Assembly (NCBI GenBank): GCA_034509925.1
Contig: CM067534.1
Location: 1,273,501 to 1,337,500, forward strand
DNA length: 64,000 bases
Source: Hirudinaria manillensis
Lineage: Eukaryota > Annelida > Clitellata > Hirudinida > Hirudinidae
Reading direction: 5' to 3'
The notes under the pieces are model-generated. The model was not told where the DNA came from and made no database searches. It saw only the letters and a list, made by a program, of their open reading frames with translations. The position numbers were made by a program, and so were the translations under genes. This document shows, piece after piece, positions 54,725 to 64,000 of the stretch. The first letter of the stretch is position 1. Each line of letters opens with the position of its first letter.

Positions 54725-54750
54725 TAATTATGCATAATTATGCATAATTA
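54725..54750. promoter_or_regulatory. 26-bp perfect palindrome of TAATTA and TGCA cores
   Basis: Three TAATTA cores alternate with two TGCA cores, so the whole 26 bases equal their reverse complement. This arrangement can bind homeodomain or POU dimers, or simply be AT-rich chance extended by slippage. Confidence 0.4.
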
Positions 54751-55039
54751 CCACGAGCAAAACATTTCCCACAATTAATTCAAAACCCAAACACAAATTG
54801 GCAAAATATAAATTACTACAAATACAAAATCGCGCAGACTATCATAAAAACATCAACACTTATTTCAAATAAATAAAGATAAACCAATCAAATTCACTAA
54901 AAGATTAATTATTATCAACATTTAATCTCGAATATTCCAATGGATAATCTTTTTATTAACATAAAAACATAAAATACATAAAATAAAAGTTAAAAATAAT
55001 TAAAAACGAAATGACACAAAGCTATACCAACCAAGCCGA

Positions 55040-55165
55040 TATCCGAGCAACAGAAAAGTGAAGATTTTCAAATTCCTGTCCTATTTATAGCAGTCCGCTG
55101 TGGCCCTATTTGGCTCAGGCCAGCCGAATGCTACCCCAAAGGTCAAAGTTGAAAGTGTAGCTGTG
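55040..55165. promoter_or_regulatory. Non-coding island with MEF2- and nuclear-receptor-type motifs
   Basis: CTATTTATAG at 55081 is a full MEF2 consensus, CCCTATTTGG at 55104 is one base from a CArG box, and AGGTCAAAGTTGA at 55140 resembles a DR1 element. The patch is GC-richer than its AT-rich surroundings. Confidence 0.25.
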
Positions 55166-55186
55166 AAGCTACTGGAATAATACACT

Positions 55187-55450
55187 AACTAGGTCGAATA
55201 ATTAATAAATTCATATTTGAATATTCATGAATTTTTTGAAGTTGTTCTTAGGACTGGTTAGTATTTATTTTAATTGCGGCCTGCAAAATGATTATTATTA
55301 ATGGATATCCGTAATATTATTATAATAACTAGGTCGACTTATTGAATATTCATGACCGTTGCTGCTGTTATTATTTGCACTGGTTAATATTTTTATTTAC
55401 CTGCATAAATAGTTAATAAAAAAAATCTGTAGTATTATCCTAATAAAAAC
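55187..55450. repeat. 140-bp tandem duplication, diverged
   Basis: AACTAGGTCGA begins at 55187 and 55327. Both units carry TTGAATATTCATGA, ACTGGTTA(G/A)TATTT and CCTGCA(A)AA further on. The internal TGAATATTCA is a perfect palindrome. Confidence 0.8.
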
Positions 55451-55703
55451 TTTTTTATTTATTAATTTTTTTAAATTAAAAATATTTTTCAGTTATGTTT
55501 ATAATATTTCTTAATATTATATTTTTATTGCAATAAATACACTTTTTATACATATTTTAAATATAAATATAAATTCAAATATTAAAATTACATTTTATTA
55601 GATTTATAAACTTTAACAGGTAAACGTAAAAGGTAAAAGGTATCATGATTATTATTATCTTATTATTATTATTAAATTATAATGCAATTAAAGTGTTTAA
55701 GAT

Positions 55704-55912
55704 AATAACTATTACTGACCTATTACAGATATTAATCAAAAAATTAATTAAATTAATATATTTAATTTATTATATTATTTAAATATTATTATAGTTCTTT
55801 AAAAAGTAATTGCTTTTAACTATGATTTATAAAAATTTACTTGCTTATGTATATATAACGGAATTTTAAAAAAATATTATCAAAAATAAAAATGTAATTG
55901 CTTTATATAAAG
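55704..55912. repeat. Direct repeat of about 205 bp, copy 1
   Basis: It shares CTATTACAGATATTAATCAA, a long AT-rich middle, AACTATGATTTATAAAAA and TATATAACGGAATTTTAAAA with the copy at 56541, at roughly nine in ten bases. Confidence 0.9.
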
Positions 55913-57133
55913 CCATATCCATTTTAATAAACTTTAAAATATGTCATCACTTCTTTTAGAATTAAGATTAATAAATTTAATTAAGCATTAAATAATAATA
56001 TTTTAATATTAATTTAATTAAATTAATTAATTAAGGAATAGCATTTTAATATTAATCAAACATCAAATTAATGTCAATTTTTCTATTTAATTCATGGCAT
56101 TTTAAAACATTTATGTTCATAATTACCTTTAAAATTATTTCTCATTAAAATCTATTTTTTCTAACAAATTAAAAAATTAAAATATATAAATACTGATATT
56201 ATTTCAGTGTACTTGCTTTATTTCATAAATTTGACAACAAATGCCTTAAATTGATATCAATCATTTCATTGGATGGGATTATAAATTTACATTTATTTTC
56301 AGTATTTATTTTCTAAATGCATCGATTTACTAATTATTTCCAATGTCTTAAACTCATCCAATGTAGCAGGAACGGTTATAATATAAGCCATGAACAGAAT
56401 TAACCTAATTTAATGATAAATATTTATAAACAAATTGTAAACATAATAAATATTTTAAAAGTTGAACAATATATTTACAAACCTCTCACCAGATGTCCAT
56501 TTACAAATAAACTTTAATTTATTTCAGTTGCTATTTTCAAAATAATTGCTATTACTGAGCTATTACAGATATTAATCAAAAAAGTAATTAAATTAATATA
56601 TTTAATTTATTATATTATTTAAATATTATTATAGTTCTTTTAAAAGGTAATTGCTTATAACTATGATTTATAAAAACTTACTGGCTCATATATATAACGG
56701 AATTTTAAAATATTATCAAAAATATAAATGTAATTGCTTTATATAGATAAGATTATAAAAAAACAAGAAATCAATATGAAATTTAACTATTCTATTAAAC
56801 AATTACTTCGGATAATAAGGAAAACCCCGACCATAAACAAATGGAAAATCTATATTTTATTATAATCATTTATTATAATAAAAAGCTTAAATTTAAAAGG
56901 TTTTGTCCATAAGTTTTAAATAAATTTTATTATATATGTAAATTCATAATTTTATTATTATTTAATATATAATTTATATTATTATTATTTTGTATATAAT
57001 TTAATAATAATATTATTATTATTGGTTTAATTAATTATAAATATTATAACTGTTTTGGATATCATTTTTAAAAATATTTGTTATTTCTATTATCCGACTG
57101 AATTGTTTACTCTAATGACAGTAAAACCTTTTA

Positions 57134-57136
<3 letters not shown>
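55913..57136. other. Extremely AT-rich intergenic DNA
   Basis: Apart from the second copy of the 205-bp repeat, this stretch is nearly all A and T, with no motif, frame or RNA structure I would defend. Confidence 0.7.
56541..56746. repeat. Direct repeat of about 205 bp, copy 2
   Basis: Second copy of the unit at 55704. Small indels (A runs, TATATA length) account for most differences. Both ends are sharp, which suggests a duplicated or mobile unit; no coding sequence is present. Confidence 0.9.
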
Positions 57137-57230
<94 letters not shown>

Positions 57231-57325
57231 TTAATAATAATAATAATAACAAATATAATAACAACAATAATAATAATACCAATAGTAATATAATAATAGT
57301 AATAATAATATTAATAATAATAGGG
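57137..57325. repeat. (AAT)n array with degenerate tail
   Basis: Pure AAT to about 57230, then AAT units with AAC, ACC and AGT interruptions. It lies on the 3' side of copy B, separated by roughly 300 bp of non-coding sequence with no features I recognise. Confidence 0.95.
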
Positions 57326-57639
57326 CACCAAATAATAGGACGACACATATCCTTAGGGTCCTTTTATCCTTTGAATAAGTTTTACTTCAATTGACCAGAA
57401 ACACCTCATAAAATTTACAACTTATGTCCATAAATACACTTTCCGCACTCAAAAACAAGGTATCTTTTTGGCGTCTTGGTCCCTTTGAATTTTTTGTGGT
57501 AATGCTCTGACATCTGGCGGATGTTTATTAAATTTTGCACCCAAATAATAGCTTTCAATTTAAAGCGTATTAAACTTATTGGGGTTCGCGCTATAAAATT
57601 AATCTTGACTGCTATATTTAAATTTTTTTACAGCTTGGT

Positions 57640-59570
57640 GATGTAGCCTCTTTTCTGAAAAGTAACAGTCAGCATTCGGACGAAGGCATCGTGTCTGTGG
57701 TGACGAGAGCCATTCGTTCTGTGACAGTTCTGCATGATATGGCCCAATGATTCTGTTACGCCGCATCCGGCGTCGCAAGTAGTGTCGGCAATTGGACATT
57801 TCCTAGCCGAACGCAGCTTATTGTGTAGGACGCCGGCGCGGACCTTCATGCACTGCAGAAACTGCTGGGTTGGCATCCTATTGACGCCGTCACGGACAGC
57901 GGCGTGGAGGTATGCATTTGTTGCATCTTTTGACAGTCGAAGCCAACTCCGCACCGATTTCCTAATTGCGACATTGGCAGCATTCATGGAACCGAAGGAA
58001 ACTTTTTCGAATATGAGATAATGGACTAAGCTTGGCAATATGTGTGTTTTTAGAATGTACTTTCTGAACCCTGTCACCAAGTGAGGCATATTTCATTTTC
58101 GGTCCTATCTGCACCCCGAGATACTTGTAGGTGGCAGTAATGCTAAGGGCCTTGATTTCTTTCTCTTGCACTTTTAGCTACGGCGTTGGATTAACTATCC
58201 ACTGTTTCCGCCGACTGATGATTTCAGTTTTTATCGAGGCACATTTGCCAGGATTCATGGTCAGGCCCACCTTCGTCATTTCCAACTCGAAGCTGCTTCA
58301 ACATCATTTCCATGCCGACGTCGGTTGATGACAACAAGACGAGATCGTCGGCAAAGGCGATGTAGTTACAATTCTCCTCTGATCCGGTTCCTGTTGAGAC
58401 GCCAATTGATCTGTCGATGGCGCTCATAAACATATCGACAACGGCATTAAATAGCATGGGAGACATCGGATCTCCTTGTTTAACTCCTTTACGGACAACA
58501 ATCGCTTCACTGATTTCCTTCCCCGTTTTCATTTAGACTTTGCAGTCGTTATACAGATTGGTGAGTTAAGTGGTCAGCGCTTTCGGAGTCCCGAGACAGC
58601 GAGCAGCTCTAATTATCGAATGATGACTAACTGAATCGAAGGCCTTTGCCACATCGATGAAGGTCGCATTCAGCTTTTTCCTTTCTAGTCTTTTTTTGTC
58701 GATAAGAGCCTTGATGTCGCCAAGACCGTCTCCGTGTCCGAATGCTTTTTGTCGCGCGGATAGAGGCCAGAAGAGCAGCATTCTTCGGTTAAGTATCCGA
58801 AGGAAAAGTCGGCTCATAATGGGTCCGACAGTTATAGCTTGAACTCGCTTGGGGATGAGGTCTCCTTACCTTTCTGGGTGAAGCTGACGACTCCTTCCTT
58901 GAACGGTGAAGGAGGCATACCGACAAAAAGCCATAACGTCATGTGCACGGCGAAATCGATGAACTCAATTCCGTCGAGATTTTTCTTTCTCATTCTGTCA
59001 AGACCTGGAGCGCTATCTTTGAGACCCCTCATGGCAATTTTGACTTCTTCGCATGTTATTGGGCCCTCCAAATCGTGACAAGGTCCCGTTATTGGTGTTA
59101 TTGGGCGATCGTATGCGACTGACTCGCAGGAAAACACTTGCCTCCAGTACTCCAACAACTTCTCTTGGGGAAATGGCTTTTATTTCTCCCCATAGTCCTC
59201 ATTAAGCACTGACTGCGCGCCTTTCACCTTGTTTTTCCTCATAAGGTTCTGAAGCTTTTTGCGTTGATTCTGTCTTTTCTGTAATCTCAGCTCTCTTCTT
59301 GACGGTTTCGTTTTCGTCACTACGAATTTCCTGCTACTGTTTTGATTTCCCACTTCCTCTTCTCGGGCAGTATCCAGTGCGTCTCTGTGGCCCGGCCTTT
59401 TCCTTATGTGATGTAGGGTGGACGGATCCTTCCTTGTTCACAGCAGCTATGCTCTCCATCCAAGTCATGTACTCCTTGTCAATTAAATTTTGTCTTGTTT
59501 TTAATTCATTTGTGTGATTCAGTAATTCTAAAAATTCTTCTGCTGGCAGATTTATCAATTGGTAGTTTCC
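57640..59570 (-). pseudogene. Reverse transcriptase/partial endonuclease of copy B
   Basis: The fragments, in order on the minus strand, run as follows. INLPAEEFLELLNHTN lies at 59.5 kb. LKDSAPGLDRMRKK and HMTLWLFVGMPPS lie at 59.0 kb. RLFLRILNRRM, then FIDVAKAFDSVSHHSI, lie at 58.6-58.8 kb, GVKQGDPMSPMLFNAVVDM at 58.45 kb, and an intact AFADDLVLL at 58.35 kb. KYLGVQIGP, the thumb, and the knuckle C-x3-C-x7-H-x4-C follow at 57.75 kb. Stops and frame changes separate these pieces. Against copy A, roughly a hundred residues between the thumb (HAAVRDG) and the MKVRAGVLHNK motif are missing. The frame ends in YITKL before the PD...D nuclease residues. Confidence 0.8.
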
Positions 59571-59906
59571 AATAACAAATTGTTTCAGATGAGTTTCGTT
59601 GTCAACACTTTCTATTTCTGGGATGTTTAGCTTGATTAATGGATTCTGTGGTCTTTTTTATTACGAAGTCGTTGTAGAATGTTCGGTATTGTGGTTTGTT
59701 TCTATTTTTCCTGATCGTTTCCACTGTTATGTTTGGCAGAATTCGATTCAAAGCCACATTTACTTTCTTTTTTTTTTATTGGAGTTCAGTTTCCACTCCG
59801 CTTCTGCTATCTGACGCCACAATGCATTGTCCTGCGAGGGAGGGTCCACCATGGCTCCGTCTTCCATTGTGTGACAACCAGAGTTTACTACCAAGTCAAT
59901 CACCTC
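59571..59906 (-). pseudogene. Linker region of copy B between Myb and reverse transcriptase
   Basis: The minus strand gives VNVALNRILPNITVETIRKN, which parallels INFSLQQQFPSLSVDAIKVI in copy C (61.80-61.86 kb). This places it as the conserved pre-RT region of the R2/R4 type. The frame shifts at an A10 run near 59766-59778 and again near 59.64 kb. Confidence 0.6.
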
Positions 59907-60385
59907 TTTTTTTTTTTTTTTTTAAGAGTTTAGAGTTTATTGAACAAACAATTGAACAAACAATTATGTACACCAACGAAACAAATTAAACTTAAAATAC
60001 AAAATAAACTCATAGGGTCAGTCTTAAGGAAGCGCAAGCTTCCGCTAAACAGACTGGCCCTAAAAATCATAATATATATAATACAACCATGTAAACTCAA
60101 ACAACCCTTACTAAATGAGACTTATACAATTTCTTAAACAACAGAAACAATAATTCAAAAGGGCATGAATGTAAACAACTTAACTCCCTAATTGAATCTG
60201 GTATAGAGGTATATAATCTGGGCCCATAACACTGTATAGAAAATAATTTCAAAGTAGATTTAGCAAAGGTAGGACTGTATTCGTGAGTGTTACGTAAGAA
60301 ATAAGAAGGATTGTTATAGGTATTGCTTGTTATGAAAAAATCTGAAAATATTTTAGGAATAGAATTGAAGTGATAGGCAAACTTC
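59907..60385 (-). mobile_element. Nested 5'-truncated LINE with poly(A) tail
   Basis: On the minus strand a frame reads FNSIPKIFSDFFITSN, HEYSPTFAKSTLKLFSIQ, CYGPRLYTSIPDSI and FKKLYKSHL, the C-terminal pattern of CR1/jockey-group LINE proteins. A 3' UTR of about 200 bases follows, with an imperfect hairpin around 60023-60060 and AATAAA just before a 17-base poly(A) (T run at 59907-59923). It separates the Myb part from the rest of copy B, so it inserted later. The 5' boundary near 60385 is set by where copy B sequence resumes. No clean target-site duplication could be seen. Confidence 0.75.
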
Positions 60386-60808
60386 TCCGCGTCGAATCCT
60401 CAGAATTCTTTTGTATTCTTCCTGCCTTCTGTGACATTTCACAGTCTCCAAAGATCGATGCTGGAATCTTTTATGTGCTTCCATGTTGATGTTTCTGCAA
60501 CCCTTGCTGATCAACTCCAGTTCTATTTCTGCTAGCATGTTTGACTCCTCTGCTGACCACAGGCACTACGAGTAGCTTTTTCTAGCTCTCACTTCATGGT
60601 ATTCGACGGGATATTTTTGATTTTGATGTAGTTTTAGTCCCTTTGAAGTACCGAAAGAAGCCGAACAGAACTCGCACCTAACCGACATGTTCTTATCGTC
60701 TTGTGCTTCCGAACATGATTCAAGGTTGTCTTGAGATTTGTCACCTTGTAGGACAATTTCTCTCGACCGCAACGAACGGACCAAAATATCTGTAGGTTTA
60801 TCCGACAT
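60386..60808 (-). pseudogene. Zinc finger and Myb-like N-terminus of copy B
   Basis: One frame starts at ATG 60808 and carries CEFCSASFGTSKGLKLH. This is a C2H2-type finger in the R2/R4 style, but Tyr stands where the second His is expected (QKYP rather than HP). A TAG at 60566-60568 interrupts the frame. It then continues, still in frame, as CLWSAEESNMLAEIE and QHRSLETVKCHRRQEEYKR, a Myb-like DNA-binding segment. The nested LINE cuts it off after RIRRG. In R2-group elements these domains bind the target DNA. Confidence 0.72.
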
Positions 60809-60971
60809 TATCCTGGAAAACTATTGCTTGAAGACAAGAGCCCTGAGATAGATATCAAAGAACTTTGCAGACGGTACAACGTTTAAGTCCTTTGTCTTCA
60901 AATTTTCTCCGTTTCCGACGTAGTTTCACCTTTTTAGCGAGTAAAAGGTAGGGGACACGAATTTACGAGAA

Positions 60972-61050
60972 ATTGTATAGTATTATTATTACTATACAAT
61001 AATAATATTATTATTATTATTGTTGTTGTTGTTGTTGTTGTTGTTGTGGT
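60972..61050. repeat. Hairpin and TTA/TTG repeats at the 5' end of copy B
   Basis: ATTGTATAGTA at 60974-60984 pairs with TACTATACAAT at 60992-61002 around a TTATTAT loop. Short (ATT)n and then (TTG)n follow. The hairpin lies next to the likely 5' end of copy B. Confidence 0.8.
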
Positions 61051-61068
61051 AGTGTTATTGTTGCATCA

Positions 61069-61343
<275 letters not shown>

Positions 61344-61362
<19 letters not shown>

Positions 61363-61739
61363 CATTTGCTTCTGTTAGAGGTAAACATATACACGAAAAC
61401 AGAATTCATCCAGAAGAATATCATAAAGATAGAGCAGGTCTTCCCTCTTCCAAGGCAAGATGGACTGAAGAAGAATACTGCATGCTGGCTTCCATGGAGG
61501 TTGAATTGATTCGAAAGGGAGTTCGCAATGTCAATCAGGAACTCCACAAAAGGTTTGAACATAGATCGTTGAATGCCATCAAAAGCCGTAGATTAACCGA
61601 GAAATACAAGACAACTTTGGAAAAATATCTCAATCACTCAACAATAGCAAATGAGGAGTTGATGCATCAAAGAACCAATTTTTGTCAGGATTCTAATCCA
61701 TCAGAGGATAATGAGTGTTTTGTTCCCAATTTGAATTGA
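61344..61739 (+). pseudogene. Zinc finger and Myb-like N-terminus of copy C
   Basis: From 61344 the frame reads CEFCAKTFASVRGKHIH then IHPEEYH, a CX2CX12HX4H finger of the R2 group. RWTEEEYCMLASMEVE and EHRSLNAIKSRRLTEKYK, a Myb-like segment, follow. The frame ends at TGA 61737. The next conserved stretch (61741-61899, containing FPSLSVDAIKVIRT) is one base out of frame, and the reverse transcriptase is out by one more, so two indels separate the domains. No upstream ATG is possible because the array begins immediately before. Confidence 0.75.
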
Positions 61740-61900
61740 GTCATGGAATGTACTGGCCAAGGCTGAACTTAGTCTTGGGGGAACACACAAAAACAGAATC
61801 AACTTCTCGCTTCAGCAGCAATTTCCCTCCCTTAGTGTGGATGCTATAAAAGTTATTAGAACTAAAACCTCAATATCGTCATCTTCTCTCAAATATTATA

Positions 61901-63274
61901 ATGGCAGACGTTAAGGCCGATGCTGGTATCTCAGCCAGTTGCAAAGCATTAGACCCGGAAAATATTATTGGTCCTTTGCAATTCATTGAAAGAAGAAGAT
62001 TTTTTCTTCGATTGTCTGACGAAGAGTTCAGATCGCTCATTGACTCCACTGAGGTATACGAGATTAAAAGGTCACTTATCAACATAGAATATCAGAAATG
62101 GAGTGCTGACATAACAGTGTCAAAGAAGAGAACTCAAAAAGTGGCAAAGAAACATCAGACGAAGAAGCAAGACAAGGTGCACACAAGTGGCCGCAAATTC
62201 GTCAAATGGATCAATCGCAACTCAAAGCGAGCGATAAAAGAGAGGCGTCGGAAGGAGCAGTATGCGAGGGTCCAGCAGTTGTTTAGGAAAAGTCCAAGTC
62301 TTGGGGCACAAACGGTAATGAAAGGTGACTACGAGAAAAATGCAGTACATCCTTCCGACGAAGCATTGTTGGAGTATTGGGAGAATGTTTTCACTCAGGC
62401 TTCCAAAAGCGACTCCCGGCCGTTGGATGAAACGATTGAGCCCATCGACGAAATGGACATTCCGATCACGGTCGATGAAATCATTCACGCGGCAAAATGG
62501 TTGAAAGATTCTGCCCCCGGCTTTGACGGCATGAGAAAAAGTGATCTGAACAAAATTTCACCGGAGGACCTGGCGACTCACATGACGCTTTGGTTATTTA
62601 CTGGATGCCCTCCCGATGCACTCAGAAAAGGAACTGTCACCTGCATTCCAAAGAAACAAGAAAGTCTGAAGCCAGAAGATTTTAGACCAATTACGGTGGG
62701 ATCAATCATCGGTCGTTTATTCCACCGATTGCTGAGCAAGAGAATGCTCGCACACTGGTCCATCTCAAATCGTCAGAAGGCTTTCAGACACGGTGATGGC
62801 CTGGCGGATAATATATGGCTCGTGAAAGCAATCATACAGAAAAAGAAGGAACAGAAACAGAATCTCACTCTCATGTTCATTGATGTGACCAAAGCCTTCG
62901 ATTCGGTTTCACACCAGTCCATTGTAAGAGCGGCTCACAGACTGGGAACTCCTCCTTTTATGTTGAGATACATTTCAGAGGCCTACCGTGATTGTTCAGT
63001 TCAAATGAAGATTGGAGGCAAATTGAGTCGGGACTTACCAGTTAATAGAGGAGTCAGGCAAAGAGATCCAATGTCTCCTCTACTTTTCAAAGCGGTTATC
63101 GACATGGTGATGTCAGAGGTAGACCAATCCATCGGTGTGACTGGCGATGCTAGTTCATCAGTCAAATGCAATTATTTGGCGTTCGCTGATGATCTGATCC
63201 TGCTATCCTCTACTGATATTGGAATGAGGATGTTGTTGATGGGCGCTCAAGATTGCTCCCGAGCGACTACTTAA
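61901..63274 (+). pseudogene. Reverse transcriptase open frame of copy C
   Basis: A 457-codon open frame. Visible blocks are WLKDSAPGFDGMRKSDL (RT0/1 region, about residue 200), HMTLWLFTGCPP, FRPITVGSIIGRLFHRLLSKRM, RQKAFRHGDGLADN, MFIDVTKAFDSVSHQSI (first catalytic Asp), GVRQRDPMSPLLFKAVIDMV and YLAFADDLILLSSTD (catalytic FADD). GVRQRDP has Arg where other copies have GVKQGDP, a likely damaging change. The true start is not the ATG at 61901, since homologous sequence extends upstream in another frame. After GMRMLL the frame runs into unrelated residues and a stop at a deletion joint. Confidence 0.85.
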
Positions 63275-63750
63275 AGTGCTTAAAGGTCAGAGCAGGCGTC
63301 CTCCCATGCAATCTCCGGGTGTTCAGATATCATCCAGAGTTAAACACCAAATGTGACGCCGGTTGCAGAGTCACCGAGAGCCTGGATCACATTTTCCAGG
63401 TTTATCCAGGAATGGATGTATCAAGACGAGAGAGGCACAACAACCTCGTCCATCGGCTGGAAACGAAGTTGGCCGAGAAAGGATACATCACCAAAATCGA
63501 GCCGAGGATACGAGTTGAGGAGGGCATCAGAGTCCCTGATCTAGTCGCATGGAGTAAGGACGATTCAGTCGTCTGCGACGTCACCATTGTCTCAGATACC
63601 GCCTCATTGGACGAGGTCCACTCATCTAAAATAGGAAAATATAACTCCAAAGACATCCACATCTGGATGTCTAACAATAATCCCAGGGGAGCTCTGTATA
63701 GTATTCATACTCTTCATGGCGGGGCATCGGTCTGTCCAGAAACGGCATGA
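63253..63750 (+). pseudogene. Restriction-like endonuclease domain of copy C
   Basis: The frame opens with LPSDYLKCLKVRAGVLPCNL, the region just before the nuclease in R2/R4 proteins. The zinc knuckle C-x3-C-x7-H-x4 then ends in Tyr (codon 63403-63405, TAT) where copies A and B have Cys (TGT). EPRI, VPDLVAW, VVCDVTIVSD and SSKIGKY follow, matching the PD...D...K nuclease core that nicks target DNA. It is joined directly to the palm of the reverse transcriptase because the connecting thumb and linker, present in copy A, are deleted. Confidence 0.8.
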
Positions 63751-64000
63751 TGTACCTGGCAACATCGATTCTGTTGGACACCTACCTTATGTGGAAATTC
63801 CACAAACGCAGAACTCATAAACGTTGGCGAATCGGACTATAGGGATTGATTATGGTTGATGGCGCTTGTTTGTAGCGCGGTGTTGCTGGCGCTGGGGAAT
63901 GCGGTTGCAGTATGTCCCGGGGTGATCTCGGGCCCGGAGGGGGGACAGTGGATGTTAGTTGAGGTGTTTGATGATCGCGTTTGCTGTTGGATGATTTTTT

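Larger units (their letters stand above)
57640..60975 (-). mobile_element. R4/Dong-like non-LTR retrotransposon, copy B (with nested LINE)
   Basis: This is a minus-strand element with a recognisable 5' region, zinc finger, Myb-like segment, reverse transcriptase and the first half of the endonuclease. It breaks off at about 57640, just after RGYITK, so the endonuclease active site and 3' UTR are gone. A poly(A)-tailed LINE interrupts it at about 59907-60385. TAA/TTA repeats lie beyond both ends: 57137-57325 on the 3' side after 300 bp of unrelated sequence, and 60970-61020 on the 5' side. Protein similarity to copy C is clear along the reverse transcriptase but far from identical by eye, so B is an older or distinct family member. 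Confidence 0.8.

Noticed and set aside
38254-57136. miR-10, expected between Hox5 and Hox4
   Set aside because: I looked on both strands for ACCCTGTAGATCC and its complement and found no match; CCTGTAG words at 14310 and 52132 lack the seed context and hairpin. It may lie beyond the window.
59966-60060. Possible host gene near the AAACAAATTAAAC tract
   Set aside because: This is the 3' UTR of the nested LINE, on the opposite strand to the apparent frame.

Overview
The window is metazoan genomic DNA: AT-rich, full of simple repeats, with spliced coding sequence, polyadenylation-type signals and non-LTR retrotransposons. Nothing looks bacterial or viral. The one host gene I can support is a two-exon Hox gene. 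Its homeodomain and hexapeptide place the organism among bilaterian animals. I cannot fix the phylum; a lophotrochozoan is plausible but unproven.

Layout. 1-9.7 kb is AT-rich intergenic DNA with the 3' end of a LINE (4.4-4.8 kb, minus strand) and about 0.93 kb of uninterrupted-looking (ATTC)n. 9.75-11.9 kb holds R4/Dong-like retrotransposon copy A (minus strand), set in an elaborate TAA/TTA repeat block. 11.9-26.6 kb is intergenic, with many tri- and tetranucleotide arrays and several GC-richer patches carrying recognisable transcription-factor words. 26.6-38.3 kb is the Hox gene on the plus strand: a TATA-like box near 26.66 kb, coding exon 1 at 27512-28346, a 9.28-kb intron, coding exon 2 at 37631-38253, and AATAAA at 38313. 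The joined reading frame gives 485 residues, with IFPWMK at residues 266-271 and the homeodomain at 309-368. The paralogy group is most likely Hox5/Scr. 38.3-57.1 kb is intergenic, with small duplications and clustered POU/homeodomain-type motifs at 42.6 and 54.1-54.75 kb. 57.1-64 kb holds two more R4-like copies head to head (B minus, C plus) around a long (ATT)n array, with a poly(A)-tailed LINE nested inside copy B.

How the parts relate. The Hox gene is the only likely host protein gene; the islands around it are candidate cis-regulatory DNA. The three R4-like copies share a zinc finger/Myb - reverse transcriptase - restriction-like endonuclease plan, though not every copy keeps every part, and each carries inactivating lesions. 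The copy A 3' end, the copy B flanks and the copy C 5' end all abut TAA/TTA repeats. This matches the TAA-repeat targeting known for Dong-type elements and may explain part of the repeat landscape.

Most other open frames are low-complexity read-through of ATT, GAT, ATTC and ATGG repeats. All motif and homology calls were made by eye; no search was run.
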